Assembly (NCBI GenBank): GCA_003282205.1
Contig: QBZW01000004.1
Coordinates: forward strand, 1 to 64,000
Source of the DNA: Pelagibacteraceae bacterium AG-337-G04
GTDB taxonomy: Bacteria; Pseudomonadota; Alphaproteobacteria; Pelagibacterales; Pelagibacteraceae
Direction: 5' to 3'
DNA: 64,000 bases
The number at the start of each line of letters is the position of its first letter. Positions within the stretch are counted from its first letter, which is position 1. The notes under the pieces were generated by a model. That model had not been told where the DNA came from, did no database searches, and worked only from the letters and a program-made list of their open reading frames with translations. Positions 1 to 8,313 of the stretch are shown here, in pieces. Position numbers and translations under genes: made by a program.

Positions 1-16
1 TTGATATTTCGTTCAT
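1..16 (-). CDS. 5' end of a gene cut by the window edge (possibly cdsA)
   Basis: An ATG on the minus strand (14-16) overlaps the TGA stop of uppS in an ATGA arrangement, and the frame stays open to the edge of the window (M-N-E-I-S). The ATGA coupling is the usual SAR11-style junction. In many alphaproteobacteria uppS is followed by cdsA (phosphatidate cytidylyltransferase), so that identity is a guess from gene order only. Five codons say nothing about function. Confidence 0.4.
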
Positions 17-693
17 TTAATTCCGCCAAAATTTCTTTTAACTTGAATAAAGTTTGAAATAATTTTATTAAAATCTTTAATTGTAAAATCCGGCCATAGC
101 TTACGCACAAAATATATTTCTGTATATGATAACTGCCATAATAAAAAGTTACTAAGCCTTTTTCTATTGCCTGTTCTGATGAGTATTTCTGGATCTGGAA
201 TACCTTTTGTGTAGAGATATCTAGATATATTTTTTTCGTTAATTGATTTTGATAAGTTGTTTAATTTTTTTATTGATTTTATAATTTCTTCTTTAGATCC
301 ATAGTTTAAAGCTATATTTAATTGAATTTTAGTATTTTGACTTGTTAGTTTTTCAGCTCTAATTAATTTAATTTTCAAAGATTTTGGAAATTTATTTAAA
401 TTTCCTAAAATTTTCAATTTAATACGATTTTTAATCAAATTTCCTAGTTCCTTTTCAATATAGGTTTCAAGTAAATTTATTAGAAATTTTATCTCTTTAT
501 GAGGTCTTTTCCAATTCTCAGTTGAAAAAGTGTATAATGTTAAATAATTTATTTTTTTTTTTATAGAGGCATTAAGTATATTTTTAACAACTTCTATTCC
601 TTTAGAGTGACCAAAATTTCTTGAATTTTTTTTTTTAATACCCCACCTGCCATTTCCGTCCATTATAATGGCTACATGAGATGGAAGACTCAT
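13..693 (-). CDS. uppS: Isoprenyl transferase (undecaprenyl diphosphate synthase)
   Basis: Makes the C55 lipid carrier for peptidoglycan by adding isopentenyl units to farnesyl diphosphate at the cytoplasmic membrane. The 226-residue protein has the family N-terminal motif MDGNGRWG with the catalytic Asp at residue 12, and the C-terminal block RLSNFLLWQ near residue 179. It is slightly short for the family (about 240-250). An oddity is that the block usually written RTGGExR reads RTGNRKR (173-179), so Arg177 stands where a metal-binding Glu is expected. Start codon overlaps the end of frr by 4 bases, so it is the distal gene of the rpsB-tsf-frr operon. Identity is secure by motif and context; full activity is not. 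Confidence 0.93.
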   Translation of the reverse strand: MSLPSHVAIIMDGNGRWGIKKKNSRNFGHSKGIEVVKNILNASIKKKINYLTLYTFSTENWKRPHKEIKFLINLLETYIEKELGNLIKNRIKLKILGNLNKFPKSLKIKLIRAEKLTSQNTKIQLNIALNYGSKEEIIKSIKKLNNLSKSINEKNISRYLYTKGIPDPEILIRTGNRKRLSNFLLWQLSYTEIYFVRKLWPDFTIKDFNKIISNFIQVKRNFGGIK

Positions 694-1241
694 ATCGTCA
701 TTATTTCGTTTTCTTTTACAGAAACTCTTTCATCAACAATCTTTATTTGATCATCAGTATATTCTTGAATAATCTTTTCTTTTTTTTTTACGTGATCTTC
801 AGAAATATCTTTAGTTTTTGATAATTTTTTAAGTTCGTCATTTGCTTCTCTTCTTATATTTCTTATCGAGATCTTACACTTTTCACCCATTGATTTAATT
901 ATTTTCTTTATTTCAGATCTTCTTTCCTCGCTCAGATCTGGAATTGGCAATCTAATTAGTTGACCATCAATTTGTGGATTTAATCCTAATTCAGACTTTT
1001 TTATTGCAGAGTCAATTAACACTACATTACTTAAATCCCAAACTTGAATATTAATAGTTCTAGGTTCAGGTGTTGTAATACTAGCTAACTGATTTATCGG
1101 CATTTTTTGTCCATAAACATCTACTTTCACAATATCTAACATGCTGACGTTTGCTCGTCCAGTTCTGAGAGATGACAATTCTTGAATGAAAAATTCAAAA
1201 GTTTTTTTCATTTTATTTTTATAAACAGTCTCCTCAAACAT
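690..1241 (-). CDS. frr: Ribosome recycling factor
   Basis: Splits post-termination ribosomes together with EF-G. The 183-residue length is normal, and the N-terminal part contains the typical SSLRTGRANVSMLD segment (about 24-37) and the later block IRLPIPDLSEERR near residue 100. The C-terminal half is rich in charged helix sequence as in the three-helix domain of the family. The ATG shares its first base with the tsf stop codon (TAATG), so translation is probably coupled to tsf. In most bacteria pyrH lies between tsf and frr; here there is no room for it. Confidence 0.97.
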   Translation of the reverse strand: MFEETVYKNKMKKTFEFFIQELSSLRTGRANVSMLDIVKVDVYGQKMPINQLASITTPEPRTINIQVWDLSNVVLIDSAIKKSELGLNPQIDGQLIRLPIPDLSEERRSEIKKIIKSMGEKCKISIRNIRREANDELKKLSKTKDISEDHVKKKEKIIQEYTDDQIKIVDERVSVKENEIMTI

Positions 1242-2092
1242 TACTCACCAATCTTTAATCTAATAAAATTGTTAATACTTAAATCAGATATTTCTAAGCT
1301 ATTAATTACATCCTTAACTTTAAGACTTGGATCGATTACCCAATCTTGAGTCATTAAACTATTTTCTTCTTTGAATTTTTTTAATTTACCTAAACTTATT
1401 TTTTTTACAATTTCCTCTGGTTTTCCTGAATTTTTTAGTTCTTCTTCAATTAGATTAACCTCTTTATCGATTAAAGATTGCTCAAAATCGTCTGCATTTA
1501 ACGTTAGTGGATTGGATGCTGCTATGTGCATTGATAACTGTTTTCCAAATCGATCAACATTTTCAGATTTTTCATTAGTATTTAAAGATACTACTACTCC
1601 TAATTTTGATACATTTTCCTTTATAACTGTATGTTGATAATAAAAGTTTCTTGAATTTTTAAATTCCATAGTCTTTAGTTTTCCAATCGTAATTTTTTCT
1701 CCAATTTTTGCAATCAAGCCAATTAAATTATCTTCAACCGTTTCATTATTTTTCATATGTGCTTTTTGTAACTTTTGGAAATTTGATGATTTAATGTTAT
1801 TTAAATCACTTAGTTCCCTTACAAACTCAATAAATTCGTCATTTTTAGCAACAAAATCAGTTTCACAGTTTACCTCTATTAAAGACATCTTTTTTTCATC
1901 ACCAGAGATTACAATAACACCCTCTGTTGCATCTCTTGACATTTTTTTTGATGCTTTAGCTATTCCTGTTACTCTCAAAATTTCTGCAGCCTTATCTAAA
2001 TCACCATTAGATTCTTTTAATGCTTCATTACAATCTTTAAAACCTGCTCCAGTGGATTTTCTTAGTTGTTTTACTTTTTCGATATCACTCAT
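1241..2092 (-). CDS. tsf: Elongation factor Ts
   Basis: Guanine-nucleotide exchange factor for EF-Tu in translation. The 283-residue protein opens with the UBA-like domain ([19 protein letters not shown], about 8-26) and carries the conserved [15 protein letters not shown] segment (about 73-87) that contacts EF-Tu. A duplicated core follows, with IAASNPLTL near residue 191. Only 23 bases separate it from the rpsB stop, and its stop overlaps the frr start by one base, so rpsB-tsf-frr-uppS read as one transcript. Confidence 0.97.
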   Translation of the reverse strand: MSDIEKVKQLRKSTGAGFKDCNEALKESNGDLDKAAEILRVTGIAKASKKMSRDATEGVIVISGDEKKMSLIEVNCETDFVAKNDEFIEFVRELSDLNNIKSSNFQKLQKAHMKNNETVEDNLIGLIAKIGEKITIGKLKTMEFKNSRNFYYQHTVIKENVSKLGVVVSLNTNEKSENVDRFGKQLSMHIAASNPLTLNADDFEQSLIDKEVNLIEEELKNSGKPEEIVKKISLGKLKKFKEENSLMTQDWVIDPSLKVKDVINSLEISDLSINNFIRLKIGE

Positions 2093-2115
2093 ATTTTCTG
2101 AAATAAATTATAAAT

Positions 2116-2913
2116 TTAATTAAGTTTAGTGTTTACTTTAACTTCTTTTAAATTTTCTGAACTCGAATTTTCAATTTTATTTTCTTTTTCTATTGTGTTA
2201 CTTTTATCATCGTTAGACAAATTTGGTATTTCTTTCTTAGCGTTGAGGATTGTTTCCTTTAAAAGAGAGCAATACAAATCTATTGATCTTCTTGCATCGT
2301 CATTCCCTGGTATTGGAAAATCAATTCCATCCGGGTTTGAATTAGTATCTAATATAGCTATTATGGGTATGCCAAGTTTAATCGACTCTTTAATCGCTAA
2401 CGACTCGTAGTTTGTGTCAATTATAAATACAAGATCTGGAACCTTCTTCATTGATGATATTCCTCCTAAAGATCTTTGTAATTTATCTCTTTGACCACTC
2501 ATTTTTAACAATTCTTTTTTTGTAAAACCTCTATTCTCAGATACTAGGTCAGAGTTAATTTTATCTAATTTTTTAATTGAATTTGATATTGTGCCCCAGT
2601 TGGTAAGCATACCACCTAACCATCTATAATTTACAAAATATTGATCTGTTTCATTAGCAAGTTCTGCAATAGCCTCTGATGCTTGTTTTTTTGTAGATAT
2701 AAATAGAATTTTTCCTCCTGATGAAATTGTAGTGTAGACTTTTTCTAAAGCAACTTTAGTAAGTTCTAGGGTTTGAGTTAAATCTATAATGTGTATTGAG
2801 TCTCTTTTGCCAAAAATAAATTTCTTCATTTTTGGGTTCCATCTTAAAGTCTTGTGACCTAGATGGACACCTGCTTCTAATAATTGTTCGATTGTTAAAT
2901 TTGGTATCTTCAT
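2116..2913 (-). CDS. rpsB: 30S ribosomal protein S2
   Basis: Small-subunit ribosomal protein, 265 residues from the chosen start. The N-terminus MKIPNLTIEQLLEAGVHLG matches the family start, and the blocks YVNYRWLGGMLTNW and PIPGNDDARRSI are diagnostic. An in-frame GTG 24 bases upstream would add eight residues, but a GGGA Shine-Dalgarno-like sequence lies about 7 bases before the ATG at 2911-2913, inside the longer reading, so the ATG is preferred. The last 35 residues are a charged Lys/Glu/Asn/Ser tail without resemblance to the core. First gene of the rpsB-tsf-frr-uppS operon, preceded by a structured leader. Confidence 0.96.
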   Translation of the reverse strand: MKIPNLTIEQLLEAGVHLGHKTLRWNPKMKKFIFGKRDSIHIIDLTQTLELTKVALEKVYTTISSGGKILFISTKKQASEAIAELANETDQYFVNYRWLGGMLTNWGTISNSIKKLDKINSDLVSENRGFTKKELLKMSGQRDKLQRSLGGISSMKKVPDLVFIIDTNYESLAIKESIKLGIPIIAILDTNSNPDGIDFPIPGNDDARRSIDLYCSLLKETILNAKKEIPNLSNDDKSNTIEKENKIENSSSENLKEVKVNTKLN

Positions 2914-2921
2914 ATTTTTTC

Positions 2922-2960
2922 CCGGTTGTGCCACCACAATTGCTGCCTAAAAAGGACCGG
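2922..2960 (-). promoter_or_regulatory. Candidate structured leader of rpsB (possible S2 autoregulation site)
   Basis: In the minus-strand RNA, CCGGU (2956-2960) can pair with ACCGG (2922-2926). The enclosed segment has its own hairpin, UGUG/CACA with loop GUGG (2927-2938). The 3' arm of the outer stem directly adjoins and partly includes the CCGGGA Shine-Dalgarno region of rpsB. Autogenous control of rpsB through its leader is established in other proteobacteria. That this particular structure works that way is inference. Confidence 0.35.
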
Positions 2961-3002
2961 AGGTATAAAACCAGAAATTGTGTGCGTATTAATTTATGAA
3001 AC

Positions 3003-3030
3003 TATTTACAAAAAAAGGAGAGAAAAACAA
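3003..3030 (-). promoter_or_regulatory. Weak candidate promoter for rpsB
   Basis: On the minus strand TTGTTT (3025-3030) and TAAATA (3003-3008) are separated by 16 bases, about 90 bases before the rpsB start and at the dnaE 3' end. The match to sigma-70 boxes is only moderate and the region is AT-rich, so chance matches are likely. Its position fits an rpsB transcript carrying the leader described at 2922-2960. Confidence 0.25.
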
Positions 3031-3037
3031 GTTTTTT

Positions 3038-6000
3038 TTAGAAAACATCAATATTTTCCTCATTTCTCATTAAATTTAGCATTTTATAGTCTATTTTTCT
3101 TTTTTCATTCAATTGAAAAGACATCCTTTTTTTATCAACTTCAACATCAATTATAACTTTAGTCTTGCCAGCTTCTAGAATTAATTTATTAATTTTTACA
3201 ATATCATTTATATTTTTAATTTTTATTTTGACTTCATCTAATGGCTTATTAATTACCTCTTTCATAGAGATAATTTTTCTTATGTTTATTTTTTTTTGTA
3301 TTTTGTTTTCATCTTGATAATTTTTAACTAAAGTAATCATAACAGAATTACCTTCAATTAGTATTTCTCTATTAGTTTCAAAAACATCTGAAAATACAAA
3401 CAATTCAAAAACACCAGATAAATCAGAAAATTTAATTATTGCATAGGAAGTTCCTTTTTGTGTTTTCTTTTCTTGAACTTTTAGTATTGTGCATGCAATA
3501 TTTGAGCTTAAAATTTTTTCATTTAAATTAAACTCTTCATAATCGATAATATTGTATTGACTCAAAAGTGATTTATACTGATTTAAAGGATGATCAGAAA
3601 TAAAGAAACCCAAAGTTTCAAATTCTTTTGATAATTTAAGATCTAGACTCCAATCTTCAATGATTTCTAAATAAGTCACATCGTTATCTTCTTTAAATAA
3701 ATCTATTTGGTTTACAGAATTATTTTCAAAAATATTTTTTGATTTTAAAATAATGTTTGGTATTGAATTATATATAGATTGTCGATTCTTATTCAAAGAA
3801 TCAAAAGCTCCTGCTTTTACTAGACCCTCCAACTGTAGTTTGTTTATGTCTTTTGGGTTAACACGATTTATAAAGTCTGTTAGATCTTTGTACTGCCCAT
3901 TTTTAGTTCTCTCCTCTACAATTTTTGAAATTGCTTCAAATCCAACATTTTTTATTGCGCCTAATGCATAAAAAAAATTTTTACCATCAGAAGAGAAGTC
4001 TGCATGACATTTATTAATATCTGGACTAATTATATTTATACTTAATCTTTTAAGTTCCTCATAAAATTCACTTAATTTTTTTTGGTTTGAAAGCTCCATT
4101 GACATGGAAGCAGCAAAAAACTCGTGTGGGTAGTATGTTTTTAAAAAAGCAGTTTGATATGCTATTATTGCATATGCAGCTGCGTGACTTTTGTTAAAAC
4201 CATATTCTGCAAAAGGTTCGATTTTTAAAAAAATACCAGCTGCTATATCTTTGCTAATTCCATTATTGTAAGCTCCCTCCACAAATCTTTCTTTTTGTTT
4301 TTCAAGTTCTGCTCTTTTTTTTTTACCCATAGCTCTTCTTAATATGTCTGCTTCACCTGCAGTAAATCCAGATAATACTTGGGCAATTTGCATAACTTGC
4401 TCTTGATAAATAATCACTCCATAAGTTGGTTTTAAAATCTCCTCTAATTTAGGATGTAAATAATCAGGCTTTCTTCTTCCATGTTTACAGTCGTTATAAA
4501 TAGGGATATTGCTCATAGGACCAGGTCTGTATAAAGCAACTAATGCAATAATATCCTCCAAATGATTGGGTTTCATGTTAATTAATGCATCTTTCATACC
4601 AGAACTCTCTAATTGAAATAATCCAACCGTTTTACCACTTGACAAAAGGTCAAAAACTTTTTGATCTTCGTAATTAATAGTTTCAATTTTAAAATTTGGG
4701 AGTTTATTTTCTACAAGTTTTTGAGCCTTGTTAATTACTGTTAACGTTTTTAAACCCAAAAAGTCAAATTTAACTAATCCAGCATTTTCAGCTGAGTACA
4801 TGTCAAATTGTGTGGAAGGAAGTAATAAATCTGAAGAGGTGTCCTTATACAAAGGGACAGTTTCTATTAATTTTTTATCTGCTATAACAACACCAGCTGC
4901 ATGAGTTGCAACATTTCTATTTAATCCCTCAAGCTTTAAAGATAGCTCGATTAGACGACTAACTCTTTTATCATCATTAATTAATTTTTGTAATCTTGGC
5001 TCTACATTAATACTTTCTTGTAAGGTTAATGGTCTAGATGGATCAAAAGGTATCATTTTACAGATCATATCTATAAAACCATATGGCAATCCTAACACAC
5101 GTCCAACATCTCTTATTACCATTCTAGCTTTAAGTTTTCCAAATGTTATAATGTGAGCGACACTTTCTTTATATTTTGTTCTTAAATATTTGAAAACTTG
5201 GTCTCTTTTTTCCTCACAGAAATCTATATCAAAATCTGGCATTGAAATTCTGTCAGGATTTAAAAATCTTTCGAAAATTAAATTAAATTTTATTGGATCA
5301 ACATCTGTTATAGATAGACACCAAGCAACTAATGAACCAGCCCCTGATCCTCTTCCTGGACCTACTGGTATGTTGTTATCTTTAGCCCACTTTATATAAT
5401 CTGAAACAATTAAAAAGTATCCTGCATAATTCATTTCAGTTATAATTTTTATTTCATGATTTAACCTATCTTCATAAGTTTCTTTAATTTTAACATTAAT
5501 TGATATTTTTTTTTTCAACTCTGGATCGTTTTTAAATTTTTCTTTCAAACCCATAATGGAGTCTTTTTTTAACTTTTCGTCAATATTTATTGCATTTCTA
5601 CTAATGTTAGGGAGTATAGGTTTAGAGGGAATAGGTCTAAAATTACATCTGTAAGGAAGGTTATAATTATTTTCTAATGCTTCAGGTAAGTCTTTAAAAA
5701 TCTCTGACATTTCAGATGAAGATTTAAAGTAATGATTATTAGTTAGTTTAAATCTATTTTCATCGTTGATATAAGTTTTTTTACCAATACACATTAAAGC
5801 ATCGTGCGCTTTATGCATTTCCTTTTCCAAATAATAAACCTCGTTAGTGGCTATGATTGGTATTTCATATTTTTTTGAAAGATGAAGATTGAAGACTTCA
5901 AATTCTTTTTCATTTTTGTCACCATGTCTTTGAATTTCTAAATAAAAATTTTCTTTAAAATTATTGTTTAATAACATAATTAATTCGTCTAACTCATTAA

Positions 6001-6439
6001 TTAAACCTTTAGCAAAAATATTACCAATCAAATTACTAACTGATCCAGAGAGAACAATTATCCCCTCTTTATATTTTATTAAATCATCAATCAAACAATG
6101 TGGTTGATCATTATCAACATTTTCTAAGTAAGCTTTTGAAGAAAGTTCAATTATATTTTTATAACCAACTTGATTTTTAGCGATAAGTGGAATTATTCCA
6201 TAAGTATTTTTAAATCTAAATTGAACTTGTGATCCTATAATAGGTTGTGTTCCTACAGATGAAATATTTTCAGAAAATTCTAAAGCACCTGATAAATTAT
6301 TAGTATCGCTTAAACCTACTGATTGTATCTTATTTTTCTTACAATGCTCTTTAAGATTTTCAATTTTTAATGCACCCTCACAAATTGAATATTGAGTGTG
6401 AATTTTAATTTGATTAAAAGATTTTTTAGCTTGTAGCAT
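3038..6439 (-). CDS. dnaE: DNA polymerase III alpha subunit
   Basis: Catalytic subunit of the replicative polymerase, 1133 residues, normal for the DnaE class. An N-terminal PHP domain begins at HTQYSICEGALKI (about 14-26). The polymerase core has the GPGRGSGAGSLVAW segment (about 361-374) and the PDFDIDFCEEKR catalytic Asp motif (about 403-414). Near residue 595 is ALYRPGPMSNIP, and a C-terminal OB fold starts at about residue 985. No 3'-5' exonuclease domain is embedded, as expected for DnaE (a separate DnaQ would proofread). The start overlaps lolD by 14 bases, so it is the last gene of the long nuo-to-dnaE run; rpsB follows after its own leader. Confidence 0.97.
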   Translation of the reverse strand: MLQAKKSFNQIKIHTQYSICEGALKIENLKEHCKKNKIQSVGLSDTNNLSGALEFSENISSVGTQPIIGSQVQFRFKNTYGIIPLIAKNQVGYKNIIELSSKAYLENVDNDQPHCLIDDLIKYKEGIIVLSGSVSNLIGNIFAKGLINELDELIMLLNNNFKENFYLEIQRHGDKNEKEFEVFNLHLSKKYEIPIIATNEVYYLEKEMHKAHDALMCIGKKTYINDENRFKLTNNHYFKSSSEMSEIFKDLPEALENNYNLPYRCNFRPIPSKPILPNISRNAINIDEKLKKDSIMGLKEKFKNDPELKKKISINVKIKETYEDRLNHEIKIITEMNYAGYFLIVSDYIKWAKDNNIPVGPGRGSGAGSLVAWCLSITDVDPIKFNLIFERFLNPDRISMPDFDIDFCEEKRDQVFKYLRTKYKESVAHIITFGKLKARMVIRDVGRVLGLPYGFIDMICKMIPFDPSRPLTLQESINVEPRLQKLINDDKRVSRLIELSLKLEGLNRNVATHAAGVVIADKKLIETVPLYKDTSSDLLLPSTQFDMYSAENAGLVKFDFLGLKTLTVINKAQKLVENKLPNFKIETINYEDQKVFDLLSSGKTVGLFQLESSGMKDALINMKPNHLEDIIALVALYRPGPMSNIPIYNDCKHGRRKPDYLHPKLEEILKPTYGVIIYQEQVMQIAQVLSGFTAGEADILRRAMGKKKRAELEKQKERFVEGAYNNGISKDIAAGIFLKIEPFAEYGFNKSHAAAYAIIAYQTAFLKTYYPHEFFAASMSMELSNQKKLSEFYEELKRLSINIISPDINKCHADFSSDGKNFFYALGAIKNVGFEAISKIVEERTKNGQYKDLTDFINRVNPKDINKLQLEGLVKAGAFDSLNKNRQSIYNSIPNIILKSKNIFENNSVNQIDLFKEDNDVTYLEIIEDWSLDLKLSKEFETLGFFISDHPLNQYKSLLSQYNIIDYEEFNLNEKILSSNIACTILKVQEKKTQKGTSYAIIKFSDLSGVFELFVFSDVFETNREILIEGNSVMITLVKNYQDENKIQKKINIRKIISMKEVINKPLDEVKIKIKNINDIVKINKLILEAGKTKVIIDVEVDKKRMSFQLNEKRKIDYKMLNLMRNEENIDVF

Positions 6440-7109
6440 TGATTATTTGTACATTACCATCATTCATCATAATTTTACAATCTGCCATATTTGCAAAATA
6501 TCTATTGTGAGTTGCAAAAATGATTATTCTATTTTTGTTTTTTAAATTAAATAAGATTTCAAAAACTAGTTTTGCGTTGTAAGTGTCTAAATTACCTGTT
6601 GGTTCATCTGCTAATATAATATCAGGATTATTAATTAATGCCCTTGCTATGGCAATACGTTGATTTTCACCTCCAGATAATTCATTAGGAAAATGGTTTA
6701 TTCTAGATGACATACCTACATTTTTTATCAATTTTTTTGCAAGTTCTATGGATTTTTGTTTTTCTTTAGAAACCAGCAAGTTAGGTAAGTAAACATTTTC
6801 TAAAGCTGTAAAATCTGACAATAAGTTTTTGTCTTGGTAAATAATTCCTATTTGCTTTGCTCTGATTAAATCATTTTCAATTTTATTATTGGACTTTATT
6901 CTATTGCTGCTTATTTCGATTGAACCTGTAGTAGGGGTATCGATCAATGATATTAAATTGAGTAAAGTTGATTTTCCTGATCCAGATGGCCCCATAATAG
7001 AGTAGGTTTTTCCAGTTTCAAAATTAAATGAAATATCATTTAATACTTTTATAGATTTATTTTTCTCGTATTTTTTTGTTAGGTTTTTTATTTTAATATA
7101 ATTATTCAT
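6426..7109 (-). CDS. lolD: Lipoprotein-releasing ABC transporter ATP-binding protein LolD
   Basis: ATPase that powers release of outer-membrane lipoproteins from the inner membrane. The 227-residue protein has Walker A GPSGSGKST (about 40-48), signature LSGGENQRIAIARAL (about 144-158) and Walker B IILADEPTGNLD (about 164-175). It overlaps the upstream lolC/E-type permease gene by 8 bases, and this pairing distinguishes it from other MacB-type ATPases. Confidence 0.93.
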   Translation of the reverse strand: MNNYIKIKNLTKKYEKNKSIKVLNDISFNFETGKTYSIMGPSGSGKSTLLNLISLIDTPTTGSIEISSNRIKSNNKIENDLIRAKQIGIIYQDKNLLSDFTALENVYLPNLLVSKEKQKSIELAKKLIKNVGMSSRINHFPNELSGGENQRIAIARALINNPDIILADEPTGNLDTYNAKLVFEILFNLKNKNRIIIFATHNRYFANMADCKIMMNDGNVQIINATS

Positions 7110-8313
7110 ATTTAAGTGTTTTAACTGTATCTAAAGAAGATGCTTTCGAAGCTGGATATATTGATACTAAAATTGTTGCAATTATTGAACAAAGAGAGAT
7201 TATTATTATTGAATTTATATTTATTTCTGAAGGCATGGAATTTAAAATATATATATCTTCTGGGAAAAGAGAAATACCAAATACATTTGAGATAAATTGT
7301 CTAATACTTTCTACATAAATAGAAAAAAGAGTTCCAACAACTACCCCAAAAAATGTCGCTGATGTTCCTATAAAAAAACCCACTAAAAAGAAGATTTTTT
7401 TTATCGATTTGTTAGATACCCCAATTGATTTTAGGATACCTATATCTCTTGTTTTGTTTTTAACTAAAATTGTAAGTCCTGATATTATATTAAATGCTGC
7501 AACAATTATTATCAATGAAAGAATTATAAACATTACATTTCTTTCTACTTTTAAAGCTGAAAATAATGATTTATTCATATCCGACCAAGTATAAACTAGC
7601 TCATCTGGAAATAGATCTGTTAAATTTTTTTTATGAAATTCTATATTTTTTGGATCTTTAAAATAAAATTCTAGGAACCTATCTTCTTTATTTTTATTAA
7701 AAAAACTCTCAAGTGTTTGTAAATTAATATATGCAATATTTTCATTATAGTCCGACAAACCACTATCGAAAATTGATACTATTTTAAAGTTTTCTTGTTT
7801 TGGAAGTGCGCCTACTAAAGTTTGTATTCCTGCAGGAGACATAACTGTAATGGTATCACCAATATCAACATTTAAATTAAAACTCAATTCTTTACCAATT
7901 GAAATATTATTATCATCTAAGTTTTGTGATCCAAAAAATTCCTTATTTTTAACTATTTGAAGATCTCTAAAATCTTTTTCTAAATATCCTTTTAAAAAGA
8001 CTCCCTTCGTAAGATTTTTATTCAATATTATTGCTTCTCCATCATTTGAAACTATATTTTTTTCCAAATCCAAATCTTGTATATATTTTAGTGATTTATT
8101 TCCTGGTTGAACTACTGCATGAGCATTAAAACCAACAATTTTAGTTATTAGTTCAGTTCTAAAACCATTCATTACTGACATAACAATGATTAGAACTGAT
8201 ACTCCTAATGAAATACCTATAAAAGAGAAAATTGAGATAATGTTTAAAAAACCATCATTTTTTCTGGTTCTTAAAAATCTAAATGTTACTTCTCTTTCTA
8301 ACTGTGAGATCAA
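7102..8313 (-). CDS. lolC: Lipoprotein-releasing system transmembrane protein LolC/LolE
   Basis: Inner-membrane partner of LolD. The 403-residue protein starts EREVTFRFLRTRKNDGFLNIISIFSFIGI, typical of LolC/E. It has one N-terminal membrane segment, a large periplasmic MacB-type domain (about 50-250) and three C-terminal membrane helices with the FtsX-like signature around DIGILKSIGVSNKSI. Only one permease gene is present, so a LolF-type homodimer is likely. It overlaps proS by 4 bases and lolD by 8 bases. Whether to call it C or E cannot be settled. Confidence 0.92.
   Translation of the reverse strand: MISQLEREVTFRFLRTRKNDGFLNIISIFSFIGISLGVSVLIIVMSVMNGFRTELITKIVGFNAHAVVQPGNKSLKYIQDLDLEKNIVSNDGEAIILNKNLTKGVFLKGYLEKDFRDLQIVKNKEFFGSQNLDDNNISIGKELSFNLNVDIGDTITVMSPAGIQTLVGALPKQENFKIVSIFDSGLSDYNENIAYINLQTLESFFNKNKEDRFLEFYFKDPKNIEFHKKNLTDLFPDELVYTWSDMNKSLFSALKVERNVMFIILSLIIIVAAFNIISGLTILVKNKTRDIGILKSIGVSNKSIKKIFFLVGFFIGTSATFFGVVVGTLFSIYVESIRQFISNVFGISLFPEDIYILNSMPSEININSIIIISLCSIIATILVSIYPASKASSLDTVKTLKYE

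Noticed and set aside
2926-3156. Plus-strand frame of 76 codons over the rpsB leader
   Set aside because: It covers the regulatory region and the dnaE 3' end, has no family resemblance and no ribosome site; the minus-strand genes explain the sequence.
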